A DNA stretch of 64,000 bases from Sphingopyxis panaciterrae. Lineage in GTDB: Bacteria > Pseudomonadota > Alphaproteobacteria > Sphingomonadales > Sphingomonadaceae. Position 1 is the first letter of the stretch. Each line of letters starts with the position of its first letter. The DNA lies in the NCBI RefSeq assembly GCF_011762125.1, contig NZ_JAASQN010000004.1, positions 395,000 through 458,999 of the forward strand, in the 5' to 3' direction. Made by a program: the position numbers and the translations under genes. Below, one piece after another: positions 17,090 to 25,264 of this stretch. The notes beneath the pieces are model-generated. The model was not told where the DNA came from. It searched no databases and saw only the letters and a list, made by a program, of their open reading frames with translations.

Positions 17090-18171
17090 GCGTCGACCTC
17101 GGCAGCCGCAGCTATCCGATCCTGATCGGCGACGGGCTGCTCGCCGACATCGGCCGCCATGTCGCGCCGCTCCTGAAGCGCCCAAGGACGATGATCGTCA
17201 CAGACGCCCATATCGCCCCCCACTATCTGACGCGCGTCGGCGCCGCGCTCGGCCGTGAAGGAATTTCCTTTTCCTCCTTCGTCCTCGATCCCGGCGAGGG
17301 CACGAAAAGCTGGGCCGGCCTTGCTCGCCTCACCGACTGGCTGATCGGCGAAGGCGTCGAGCGCAGCGATCATGTCATCGCGCTGGGCGGCGGCGTGATC
17401 GGCGACCTCGTCGGCTTCGCGTGCAGCATCGTCAAGCGCGGCTGCCACTTCGTTCAGGTGCCGACCACCTTGCTGGCACAGGTCGACAGCAGCGTCGGCG
17501 GCAAGACCGCGATCAACGTGCCCGCGGGCAAGAACCTCATCGGTGCCTTCCATCAACCCGCGCTCGTCGTCATCGATCCGACGACGCTCGAAACGCTGCC
17601 GCGCCGCGAACTCGGCGCCGGCTATGCCGAGGTCGTCAAATATGGCCTGATCGACGACGCCGCCTTTTTCGCCTGGTGCGAGGAACATGGCGCCGCGCTG
17701 CTCGCCGGCGACAGCGCCGCGCGCCACAAGGCGATCGCCCACAGCGTCGCCGCCAAGGCGCGCATCGTCGCCGCCGACGAGCGCGAAACGCAGGACATCC
17801 GCGCCCTGCTCAACCTCGGCCACAGCTTTGGCCACGCGCTGGAGGCCGAAACCGGCTATTCGGACCGGCTGCTCCACGGCGAAGCGGTCGCGGCGGGCAT
17901 GGTGCTCGCGCATCAGTTTTCGGCCGCGAACGGCCTTTGCCCCGCCGAGGATGCCGATCGCGTGCGCGATCATCTGGCAAGCGTCGACCTGCCCCACAGC
18001 CTTGCCAGCGCCGGGATCAACACCGGCGGCGCGGTGCTCGCGGGTCATATGGCGCACGACAAGAAGGTGCGCGGCGGCAGGCTGCCGCTGATCCTGACGC
18101 GCGGCATCGGGCAAAGCTTTGTCACCGAGGACTATGGCCTCGATGCGGTGGCGGCGTTTCTCGATCGCTGA
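17077..18171 (+). CDS. aroB: 3-Dehydroquinate synthase
   Basis: 364 residues. NAD-binding motif ALGGGVIGDLVGFA, substrate and zinc segments VPTTLLAQVDSSVGGKTAIN, GAGYAEVVKYGLI, and LLNLGHSFGHALEAETGY with HGEAVAAGM give all metal ligands (Glu, His, His). It converts DAHP to 3-dehydroquinate, the second step of the shikimate pathway. The ATG at 17077 overlaps aroK by 13 nt. The downstream 450 bases hold only repeats. Confidence 0.97.
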   Translation: MEQLSVDLGSRSYPILIGDGLLADIGRHVAPLLKRPRTMIVTDAHIAPHYLTRVGAALGREGISFSSFVLDPGEGTKSWAGLARLTDWLIGEGVERSDHVIALGGGVIGDLVGFACSIVKRGCHFVQVPTTLLAQVDSSVGGKTAINVPAGKNLIGAFHQPALVVIDPTTLETLPRRELGAGYAEVVKYGLIDDAAFFAWCEEHGAALLAGDSAARHKAIAHSVAAKARIVAADERETQDIRALLNLGHSFGHALEAETGYSDRLLHGEAVAAGMVLAHQFSAANGLCPAEDADRVRDHLASVDLPHSLASAGINTGGAVLAGHMAHDKKVRGGRLPLILTRGIGQSFVTEDYGLDAVAAFLDR

Positions 18172-18220
18172 AGGGCGGAAGCCCGCGCGCCGGGAACGGC
18201 TGGTTGCTGATCTTCCTTTC

Positions 18221-18317
18221 GTCGTCACCCCGGACTTGATCCGGGGTCCCGCTTGATGCCGAAACTGCCGGTGCGTCCAAAAAAAAGCGGGATCCCGGAT
18301 CAAGCCCGGGATGACGA
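18221..18317. repeat. Palindromic intergenic repeat, family A
   Basis: Arms GTCACCCCGGACTTGATCC and GGATCAAGCCCGGGATGAC are inverted around a spacer containing CCCGCTT...AAGCGGG. The same unit recurs at 30805, 35193, 39445, 43158, 51389 and 61825, and as a single arm at 24377. Confidence 0.92.
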
Positions 18318-18359
18318 AGGAGGGCAGGAAACGGCCGGAAGCGGACGCTAGCCAAATAA

Positions 18360-18500
18360 CCGTCGCCCCGCGAAGGAGTGAAGGGTCGAATGGTCCCCCG
18401 GACCATTCTTGGACATGCCGGGGGCATGTCCAACCCTTAACTGGCCGCAATCGGCCGAGCGCAAGGTTGCCAGCGGCCCCCGCCTTCGCGGGGGCGACGG
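18360..18500. repeat. Composite 140-bp repeat, copy 1
   Basis: Contains GTCGCCCCGCGAAGGAGTGA, a hairpin TGGTCCCCCGGACCA, a second hairpin GGACATGCCGGGGGCATGTCC, the phrase AACCCTTAACTGGCCGC, and the closing arm GCGGCCCCCGCCTTCGCGGG. The same ordered parts occur at 46211-46349. The two inner hairpins differ by compensating changes between copies. Confidence 0.85.
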
Positions 18501-18624
18501 TTATGGATGGTTAGCGAACGTCCGCTCCCCACCCCAAAACCACCATTCCCCCTTTCCCTCGACCCATCATTGCGCTAGCCAGTTGCAAATGATTTGCAAT
18601 ATTCATGCCGTGGGGGCCTGATAT

Positions 18625-19917
18625 TTGGTTGCGATTGCCAACACGCGCCAGCTGATCGAAGCCGACAGGCCGACGACGCCCGCCGGCCTCTGGGCCGTCG
18701 CCTTCCTCGGCATTACCGCCGGAACGCAGATGAGCGACCGCGGGCTGCAATCGATCCTGTCGCCCGCGATCCAGGCCAGTTTCGGCGTCTCCGACGCGGT
18801 GATCGGGGCGCTGCACGGCATCGCCGGCATCCTTGTCGCCAGCGCGCTCGCCGTACCGCTCGCGCGCCTTGCCGACCGCCATTCGCGCAAGTCGATCCTG
18901 CTCGGGCTGATCATGCTGTGGGGCCTGCTCACCGCGCTCAGCGGTCTTGCGCCCAATTTCGCTCTGTTCTTCGTCGGCCGCGCCGCGTCGGGGATCACCG
19001 AATTCGCGATGATCCCGGTCGTCTATTCGCTCATCCCCGATCTGGTCGGCGAGCGGCACCGGGTGCCATCGAACCTGGTTTTTGCGGCGCTGATGGCAAC
19101 GGGGGCGAGCGCGGGCTTTTATTTCGGCGGCAATCTGCTCGCCTTCGCCGGCTCGGTCGCCCCTGCCGGAACCGAGCCATGGCGCCTCGCGCTTCTCTGT
19201 CTCAGCCTGCTCGCGCTGCCGCTGCTCGGCGCCGGGCTGTTCGTTCAGGACCCGCCGCGCCGCGACCCGAACGGCAATGGAGCTGCCGCGACCGCCGCGC
19301 TCCTCCCTTTCTTCCGCGCGCAGCGGCGCCGCATCCTGCTCTTCCTCGGTGCCGCCGGCGGACTGGCGATCGCGGTGCAGGCGGTCGCGCCGATGGCGGC
19401 GCTCGGCCTGGTGCGCCGCTATGCCGCCGACCTGACCCCGACCGGCCATGCACTCGGCCTCATCACGCTCGCGACCAGTCTCGGCAGTCTCGCCGTCGCG
19501 GGCCTCGTCGACCGGCTGCTGCAACCGCGGCTCGGCGAGGCGTCGCGGCCGGTCGTCATGGCGGCGGGTGCGATGCTCGCGGTCCCCTGCCTCGTCTGGC
19601 TCGGCAGTGCGGGCGGCGAGAATCAGGCGCTGGCGGCGATCGCGCTGTTCCTCGCGCTCACCAGCACCGCTAACGCGCTGATCCCGACGATCCTTCAGGA
19701 TATCATCCCGGCCGAACTGCGCGCGCGCAGCTTCGCGATCTACAGCTTCGTCATCGCCGCCTTCTGCGCACTCGGGCCGTTGCTGACGGGCAGCCTGTCG
19801 GACCGCGCGGTCGAAGGCAATCTGCTGCTCGCCATGGCGCTGACGGGGGTGCCCGCATTGGCGATCGCGGCCTTGTCCGCCGGATCGATGGCGCGCGTCA
19901 GGCGCGCGTTGCCGTAG
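18625..19917 (+). CDS. MFS transporter
   Basis: 430 residues with about 12 predicted membrane helices. The loop between helices 2 and 3 has the MFS signature LARLADRHSRKSILL; helix 4-5 region reads FVGRAASGITEFAMIPVVYSLIPD. A central cytoplasmic loop (VQDPPRRDPNGNG) splits two six-helix halves. The pattern is that of Spinster-like/hexuronate-type carriers found near catabolic genes; substrate unknown. No ATG starts the frame; a TTG at 18625, 9 nt after GGGGG, is taken as start. It overlaps the convergent Kef gene by 20 nt. Confidence 0.88.
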   Translation: MVAIANTRQLIEADRPTTPAGLWAVAFLGITAGTQMSDRGLQSILSPAIQASFGVSDAVIGALHGIAGILVASALAVPLARLADRHSRKSILLGLIMLWGLLTALSGLAPNFALFFVGRAASGITEFAMIPVVYSLIPDLVGERHRVPSNLVFAALMATGASAGFYFGGNLLAFAGSVAPAGTEPWRLALLCLSLLALPLLGAGLFVQDPPRRDPNGNGAAATAALLPFFRAQRRRILLFLGAAGGLAIAVQAVAPMAALGLVRRYAADLTPTGHALGLITLATSLGSLAVAGLVDRLLQPRLGEASRPVVMAAGAMLAVPCLVWLGSAGGENQALAAIALFLALTSTANALIPTILQDIIPAELRARSFAIYSFVIAAFCALGPLLTGSLSDRAVEGNLLLAMALTGVPALAIAALSAGSMARVRRALP

Positions 19918-21811
19918 CGCGCTCGATCTCGCCTTCCTTCGCTTCGTCTTTCGCCTCTTCCTTCGCCGCCTTCGCGGCCTGACGCCGCTGGCGCAGCTTT
20001 TCGAGGACGCTGGCGGCCTCGCGCCCGCCGCCAGGCTTGAAGCGGTGATCCATGCCCGCCGACAGATCGCCGTCGGCCATTTGCGCATCGAAGCGCGTCT
20101 GGTCCATATGACGCAGCGCCGTCTCGACATCCTCCATTTCGCGCGGGTCGACGTTGAGCTCGCGCAGCGCGAGCAGACCCAGCGCGATCGAGCTTTCGAA
20201 CACTTCGCGCACTGCGCCCGCCGTCCCCGCGCCGTCGATCGCCATCAACTGGCGGCGGTCGAATACGCGCATCAGCACCTTCGCCTGCGGGAAGGCATCG
20301 ACGACGGGCTTCACCGCCGCCGCGTCGACCGACGCGTCGTCGATGCAGAAGATGATCAGCCGCGCCTCATCCGCCCCCGCGCGGCGGAGCAGGTCGACGC
20401 GCAGCCCGTCGCCGAAATAGACCTTGGTGTCGAAACGGCTCGACAGTTCGATCTGGCTCGGCTTCTTGTCGATCAGCGTCACCGAACAGGCAACCCCGTG
20501 CAGCATCTGCGCGACGATCTGCCCGAACCGCCCGTAACCGATCACGATCGCCGACCCGAGCGGTGCGTCGTCGGGGCCCTCGGGCGCCTCGCCGTCGCGA
20601 TCGGGCGAGAATTCCAGGTTGCGCGCGAACAGCATCAGGAACGGCGTCGTCACCATCGACAGCGTCACCACCGCGCTGAACAGGCTCGCCGCCTCGGGCC
20701 GGATCAGCAGCGCGCCGGCCGCCTGGGTGAAGAGCAGAAAGCCGAATTCGCCGCCCTGGCTGAGCAGCAGGCCAAGCCCAAGCGCGGTCTTCCAGCTTTT
20801 GCCGAACAGCCGGACGATGACGGTCAGCACGCTCACTTTCACCGCGACCAGCCCGAGCGCGAGCATGACCACGCGCAGCGGATCTGCCAGCACGACATCG
20901 ATGTCGAGCACCATGCCGACCGCGAGAAAAAACAGACCGAGCAGGATCAGGCGGAAAGGTTCGACATCCGATTCAATCTCGTGCCGGTACGGCGAATCGG
21001 CGAGCATCACGCCCGCAATGAAGGCGCCGAGCGCGGTCGACAGATGCAGGCTGTGCATCAGCGCGGCGCTGGCCAATATGGTGAGCAGCCCGACGACGAC
21101 GAACAGCTCGCGCTCGCCATAGCGCCCGATCAGCCGCAACAGCGGATTGACGACGAAGCGGCCCGCGAAGACCAGCACGACGATCGCCCACACGGTGAAG
21201 AAGGCCATGTGCCATCCCGGCGGCGCCGACGGATCGGCGGGCGCGCGCGACAGCACCGCGATGATCGTGATCATCGGCACGATCGCGAGATCCTGGAACA
21301 GCAGGATCGAAAACGCCTTTTCGCCGAAGGGCGAGTTGATCCGGCCCGAGCTTTTGAGGCTGGGCAGCACCTGCGCGGTCGACGAGAGCGCGAGCGGCAG
21401 GCCAAGCGCCAGCGCCGCCTGCCAGCTGAACCCCAGGGTCAGGTAGATGAGGCCGGTGAGGACGAGCCCCGTCACCACGACCTGCGCCAGCCCGAGCCCG
21501 AAGATCGCCCGGCGCATCTGCCACAACCGCCCGGGCGACAGTTCGAGCCCGACGAGGAAGAGCAGGAAGGCGATGCCGAGCTCGGCAAAGGCAAGCTTCG
21601 ATTCGCCGCCGCCGACAAGCCCGAGGCCGTGCGGCCCGACGAGCGCGCCCGCGATCAGATAACCCAGCACCGCGCCAAGCCCGAGGCGCCGAAAGATCAG
21701 CACGAACAGGGTCGCGACGCCGAGCAGGATCGCGCCTTCGGTCAGCGCGGCGTCGGTCGCATTTCCGGTCGCGACCTCGGCCGCGGCGGCCGCGAGCGCG
21801 AGCATCGTCAT
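19898..21811 (-). CDS. Monovalent cation:proton antiporter, KefB/KefC type
   Basis: 637 residues. An N-terminal CPA2 antiporter domain of about 12 helices (YLIAGALVGPHGLGL, FLLFLVGLELSP, ALGLPLALSSTAQVLPSL, HLSTALGAFIAGVMLADSPYRHEIE) is followed by a cytoplasmic RCK/TrkA-N domain with GYGRFGQIVAQML and the nucleotide loop SVTLIDKKPSQIE. The tail is charged (AAKAAKEEAKDEAKEGEIE). It probably exports K+ under electrophile or pH stress. Its ATG overlaps the stop of the IscU-like gene by ATGA, so both are expressed together with CvpA. Confidence 0.93.
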   Translation of the reverse strand: MTMLALAAAAAEVATGNATDAALTEGAILLGVATLFVLIFRRLGLGAVLGYLIAGALVGPHGLGLVGGGESKLAFAELGIAFLLFLVGLELSPGRLWQMRRAIFGLGLAQVVVTGLVLTGLIYLTLGFSWQAALALGLPLALSSTAQVLPSLKSSGRINSPFGEKAFSILLFQDLAIVPMITIIAVLSRAPADPSAPPGWHMAFFTVWAIVVLVFAGRFVVNPLLRLIGRYGERELFVVVGLLTILASAALMHSLHLSTALGAFIAGVMLADSPYRHEIESDVEPFRLILLGLFFLAVGMVLDIDVVLADPLRVVMLALGLVAVKVSVLTVIVRLFGKSWKTALGLGLLLSQGGEFGFLLFTQAAGALLIRPEAASLFSAVVTLSMVTTPFLMLFARNLEFSPDRDGEAPEGPDDAPLGSAIVIGYGRFGQIVAQMLHGVACSVTLIDKKPSQIELSSRFDTKVYFGDGLRVDLLRRAGADEARLIIFCIDDASVDAAAVKPVVDAFPQAKVLMRVFDRRQLMAIDGAGTAGAVREVFESSIALGLLALRELNVDPREMEDVETALRHMDQTRFDAQMADGDLSAGMDHRFKPGGGREAASVLEKLRQRRQAAKAAKEEAKDEAKEGEIERATATRA

Positions 21812-22236
21812 GCGGGTGCCGTCTGACCCTCGAGCGCCGCGATCGCGGCGTCGAAGGGCAGCAGGATCGCGCCGTGCCGCGCCGGATAGTCGCGCGCCGG
21901 CGCCAGCAGGGCGAAGCCCGGCCAGGCGGGCAGCGCCCCGTCGCCGCCGAACCAGCCGGCGATCGCATCGCGCGCCGCACGGATATCGGCGATGCCGCGG
22001 CCCGGCGCATGCCGCGCCAGCAAGGTCGCCGCCGCCTGCCCCAGCGCGCACGCCTCGACATGCATGCCGATCGCGGTCACATGTCCATCGGCGTCGGCGT
22101 CGAGGTCGAGGAGGATGCGGCTGCCGCACAGCGGGGCGCGCGCGCTCGCATGATGGCGCGCGGCGGGAAGCGGCAGATATTCGGCGGTCGCGACCGCGAG
22201 CGACAGGATGTCGCGATTATAAAGCGGCGCGCTCAT
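21808..22236 (-). CDS. IscU/NifU-like iron-sulfur scaffold-related protein
   Basis: 142 residues with the IscU fold pattern: LYNRDILSLAVATAEYLPL start, then ARAPLCGSRILLDLD with Cys at residue 37 and MHVEACALGQAAATLL with Cys at 63, matching the first two ligand positions of IscU. The third ligand cysteine (about 106 in IscU) is absent; no other Cys follows. Such alphaproteobacterial relatives are annotated as scaffolds, but the missing ligand argues for a different cluster mode or another role. It overlaps cvpA upstream and the Kef gene downstream, 4 nt each. Confidence 0.82.
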   Translation of the reverse strand: MSAPLYNRDILSLAVATAEYLPLPAARHHASARAPLCGSRILLDLDADADGHVTAIGMHVEACALGQAAATLLARHAPGRGIADIRAARDAIAGWFGGDGALPAWPGFALLAPARDYPARHGAILLPFDAAIAALEGQTAPA

Positions 22237-22793
22237 TTGCCGGCCGTTTCGGACGCATCCTGTTTGGCCGTTTCGGCTTCCGCTTCACGCGCCGCGGCGC
22301 GCCGTTCGGCGATCACCTTGCTCATCGCTCCGCTCGTTGCGTTGAGCGCCGGATAGGTGCGGCTGCCCGTCATCCACAGCGGACGCTGCGCATTGCCATA
22401 GCCGATATCGTAAAGCAGCGTCACGACCATGAAGAGCAGGGTCGCAACGATCAGTCCCTTCACCGCGCCGAACCCCGCGCCCAGCCCGCGGTCGAATCCG
22501 CCGACCAGCGAGGCGCGGCTGCGCTGCCCCATGGCGCGCGATCCCCATTTGGCAGCTGCGAATACGCCGCCGAACAGCAGCACGAACGCCAGCATCGCCG
22601 CCCCGCCCTCGGTCCCGACCCAGCCGGCGACGAAGCCGGTCACGATACCGTGGAACAGGCGCACGGCGACGATCGCCAGCACCCACGCCAGCAACGTCGT
22701 CACTTCCTGCACGAGCCCGCGCATGAAACCGAGCACCGCGCCGCCGCCAACGAGCGTGAGCACGAGGATATCCAGAGCCGTCAGACTTCCCAT
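22233..22793 (-). CDS. cvpA: CvpA family membrane protein
   Basis: 186 residues with four predicted membrane helices (ALDILVLTLVGGGAVLGFMRG, TLLAWVLAIVAVRLF, GGAAMLAFVLLFGGVFAAA, VKGLIVATLLFMVVTLLY) and the family motif DRGLGAGFGAVKGL. CvpA was named for colicin V production; homologues support envelope integrity. The C-terminus is a charged Ala-rich tail (EAEAETAKQDASETAGK). It is first of a coupled trio cvpA-IscU-like-kef. Upstream is a palindromic repeat. Confidence 0.92.
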   Translation of the reverse strand: MGSLTALDILVLTLVGGGAVLGFMRGLVQEVTTLLAWVLAIVAVRLFHGIVTGFVAGWVGTEGGAAMLAFVLLFGGVFAAAKWGSRAMGQRSRASLVGGFDRGLGAGFGAVKGLIVATLLFMVVTLLYDIGYGNAQRPLWMTGSRTYPALNATSGAMSKVIAERRAAAREAEAETAKQDASETAGK

Positions 22794-22837
22794 ATTCGCC
22801 TGTCAGTGATCGCCTAATTGTCCTGCATTGCCAACCC

Positions 22838-22949
22838 GTTTGTCCTGAGGAGCCATTGAGCTTGTCGAAATGGCGTCTCGAAGGACCGAGGCGTCAAAGT
22901 CCTTCGAGACGGGGCTTCGACAAGCTCAGCCCCTCCTCAGGACGAACGG
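22838..22949. repeat. Palindromic intergenic repeat, family C
   Basis: Arms CGTTTGTCCTGAGGAG and CTCCTCAGGACGAACGG face each other, with inner inverted arms GAGCTTGTCGAA / TTCGACAAGCTC and GTCTCGAAGGAC / GTCCTTCGAGAC. A second copy lies inside the DNA ligase gene at 55088-55195. Confidence 0.93.
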
Positions 22950-22965
22950 TGTTGATAGTCGCGAT

Positions 22966-24327
22966 CTAATCACGCCCCAGCATCAGGTCAACGAGTTCGC
23001 CGAGCCGTCCGAAGCCGGTCACCGAAATTCCGCCGACCCCCTTCATCCCCTTGGGGCCCCAGCCGCGCGAAAAACCGAGCTTCGCCGCTTCGCGGAGCCG
23101 CAGCCCGTCGTGCGAAACCTGCCGCACCTCGCCCGACAGCGACAATTCGCCGAAGACGATCGCATCGGCGGGCACCGGCCGCTCGCTGAACGCCGAGATC
23201 AGCGCCGCGGCGACCGCGAGATCGGCGGCGGGATCGGTCAGCCGGTAACCGCCCGCGATGTTCAGATAGACTTCGGCGGCGCCCATCTGCAGCCCGCAGC
23301 GCGCTTCCAATACCGCGAGCACCATCGCCAGCCGCCCGCTGTCCCAGCCGACCACCGCTCTTCGGGGAGTCGCCCCGCTCGCCAGCCGCACCGTCAGTGC
23401 CTGCACCTCGACGAGCACCGGCCGCGTACCCTCAAGCGCCGGAAACACCACCGATCCCGGGACGTCGCGGCTGCGATCGGTCAGGAACAGGCTCGACGGG
23501 TTCGACACCTCGCCCAGCCCTTCCTCGCCCATCGCGAACACCCCGATCTCGTCGGTGCCGCCGAAGCGGTTCTTCACCGCGCGCAGGATACGATATTGAT
23601 GGCTGCGCTCGCCCTCGAACGCCAGCACCGTGTCGACCATATGTTCGAGCACGCGCGGCCCGGCGATCGTCCCGTCCTTGGTGACATGGCCGACCAGCAC
23701 GATCGCCGCGTCGCTGTCCTTGGCATAGCGGATCAGTTCCTGCGCGCTCGCGCGGACCTGACTCACCGTCCCCGGCGCGCTGTCGATCAGGTCGCTATGC
23801 ATCGTCTGGATCGAATCGATCACGACGAAGTCGGCGGCGCGCCCGTCGAGCGTCGCCAATATATCGCGCACCGACGTCGCACTCGCCAGCGCAACGGGCG
23901 CACCGCCGAGCCCCAGCCGCTGCGCGCGCAGCCGCACCTGTGCCGCCGCCTCCTCGCCGCTGATATAGACGACCGACTTGCCCGCCTGCGCCAACCGCCC
24001 CGCCGCCTGCAACAGCAGGGTCGACTTGCCGATCCCCGGGTCGCCGCCGATCAGCGTCGCCGATCCCGCGACGAAGCCGCCGCCCAGCGCACGGTCGAAC
24101 TCGGCGATCCCGCACAGCATGCGCTCGGGCATCTTGCTGTCGGCGTCGAGCGTTTCGAGCGCGATCGTCCGCCCGCCGCGGCTCAGGTCGTGCTTTGCCG
24201 AAAACACGGTTTCGGCGGCTTCCTCGACCAACGTGTTCCACTCGCCGCAATCGGCGCACTGCCCCTGCCAGCGATAGGTGGCGGAGCCGCAATTCTGGCA
24301 GACATATTGACGTTTCGCTTTGGCCAT
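22966..24327 (-). CDS. radA: DNA repair protein RadA
   Basis: 453 residues. N-terminal zinc finger CQNC...CADCG (residues about 9-28), RecA-like ATPase with Walker A GGDPGIGKSTLLLQ and VVIDSIQTMHSD as Walker B, the RadA-specific KNRFGGTDEIGVF motif, and a C-terminal Lon-like domain (LSLSGEVRQVSHDGLRLREA). It acts in branch migration during recombinational repair. The start at 24327 (MAKAKRQYVCQNCG) is standard; the frame is open further upstream only because it runs through a repeat arm. Confidence 0.97.
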   Translation of the reverse strand: MAKAKRQYVCQNCGSATYRWQGQCADCGEWNTLVEEAAETVFSAKHDLSRGGRTIALETLDADSKMPERMLCGIAEFDRALGGGFVAGSATLIGGDPGIGKSTLLLQAAGRLAQAGKSVVYISGEEAAAQVRLRAQRLGLGGAPVALASATSVRDILATLDGRAADFVVIDSIQTMHSDLIDSAPGTVSQVRASAQELIRYAKDSDAAIVLVGHVTKDGTIAGPRVLEHMVDTVLAFEGERSHQYRILRAVKNRFGGTDEIGVFAMGEEGLGEVSNPSSLFLTDRSRDVPGSVVFPALEGTRPVLVEVQALTVRLASGATPRRAVVGWDSGRLAMVLAVLEARCGLQMGAAEVYLNIAGGYRLTDPAADLAVAAALISAFSERPVPADAIVFGELSLSGEVRQVSHDGLRLREAAKLGFSRGWGPKGMKGVGGISVTGFGRLGELVDLMLGRD

Positions 24328-24376
24328 GCGGTCCGCATAATCGGAACAAAGATGGAACGCCAGCAGATTCAAATCC

Positions 24377-24407
24377 TCGTCACCCCGGACTTGATCCGGG
24401 GTGACGA
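24377..24407. repeat. Short palindrome, single family A arm pair
   Basis: CGTCACCCCGGACTTGATCC runs directly into GGGGTGACGA, forming a compact hairpin between radA and the aldolase. It matches one arm of the longer family A repeats. Confidence 0.85.
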
Positions 24408-24496
24408 ATGAAGGGTAGCGACGGTTCAATTTACGCGCGGGTTGCTCTAGGGCGAAGCGAAATCCGAATCACCCTTCCCACAGGAAAGCCTGCGCC

Positions 24497-25147
24497 ATGA
24501 AATTCTTCGCCGACACCGCCGAAATCGCCGACATCCAGGAACTCGCCGCAACCGGCCTGCTCGACGGGGTCACCACCAACCCGTCGCTGATCGCCAAGTC
24601 GGGCCGCGACTTCAAGGAAGTGACCCGCGAAATCTGCGCGTTGACCACCGGCCCCGTCTCGGCCGAAGTCGTCGCGCTCGACCATGAAACGATGATGAAG
24701 GAGGCCGAAATCCTCCGCAAGATCGCCGACAATGTCTGCATCAAGGTGCCGCTGACGATCGACGGTTTGAAGACGTGCAAGGCGCTGACCAGCGACGGCA
24801 CGATGGTCAATGTCACGCTCTGCTTCTCGGCCGCGCAGGCGCTGCTCGCCGCCAAGGCGGGCGCGACCTTCGTCTCGCCCTTTGTCGGCCGTCACGACGA
24901 CAATGGCTTCGACGGTATGCAGCTGATCGACGATATCCGGCTGATCTACGACAATTATTCGTACCAGACCCAAATCCTCGTCGCGAGCGTCCGCCACGGC
25001 ATCCATGTGCTCGAAGCTGCCAAGATCGGCGCCGACGTGATGACCGCGCCGCCGTCGGTCATCAAGGGCCTGTTCAAGCATATCCTGACCGAAAAGGGCA
25101 TCGAAGGATTCTTGGCGGATTGGGCGAAGACGGGTCAGTCGATCTGA
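24497..25147 (+). CDS. fsa: Fructose-6-phosphate aldolase / small transaldolase
   Basis: 216 residues, the length of the single-domain FSA/TalC group. [28 protein letters not shown], and the Schiff-base lysine in NVCIKVPLT (Lys83) are present, with [24 protein letters not shown] and [15 protein letters not shown]. It interconverts fructose 6-phosphate with dihydroxyacetone and glyceraldehyde 3-phosphate, or acts as a transaldolase; sequence alone does not separate these. A GGAAAG site precedes the ATG. A stable hairpin follows the stop. Confidence 0.93.
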   Translation: MKFFADTAEIADIQELAATGLLDGVTTNPSLIAKSGRDFKEVTREICALTTGPVSAEVVALDHETMMKEAEILRKIADNVCIKVPLTIDGLKTCKALTSDGTMVNVTLCFSAAQALLAAKAGATFVSPFVGRHDDNGFDGMQLIDDIRLIYDNYSYQTQILVASVRHGIHVLEAAKIGADVMTAPPSVIKGLFKHILTEKGIEGFLADWAKTGQSI

Positions 25148-25152
25148 TTTAA

Positions 25153-25187
25153 GGCCGTCGCCCCCGCGAAGGCGGGGGCGACGGCCC
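25153..25187 (+). repeat. Family B palindrome acting as possible terminator
   Basis: GGCCGTCGCCCCCGC and GCGGGGGCGACGGCC form a strong hairpin with a short GAAG loop region 6 nt after the aldolase stop. There is no T run, but position and stability suggest a transcription end. Confidence 0.75.
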
Positions 25188-25209
25188 GATCTACGTTATG
25201 CCCCTTTCC

Positions 25210-25229
25210 AGTTGACGTAAACGTCAACT
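25210..25229. promoter_or_regulatory. Palindromic operator upstream of enoyl-CoA hydratase
   Basis: AGTTGACGT-AA-ACGTCAACT is a 9-bp perfect inverted repeat with a 2-bp spacer, 35 nt before the hydratase start. The core TTGACG-N4-CGTCAA is shared with the site at 38539-38554 upstream of a SDR gene. Such sites bind dimeric TetR or MerR family repressors of acyl-CoA catabolism (inference); no regulator gene is adjacent. Confidence 0.78.
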
Positions 25230-25264
25230 CACCGCGATACTCGTCCGAAAGGGAGAGATTCGCG

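Noticed and set aside
18221..18500. Repeat cluster considered as CRISPR
   Set aside because: Units are palindromic, unequal and not separated by unique spacers; no cas gene is present.
20045..21826. A 593-codon frame on the plus strand
   Set aside because: Antisense to the Kef-type antiporter; its Arg/Gln/His-rich sequence is typical of a shadow frame.
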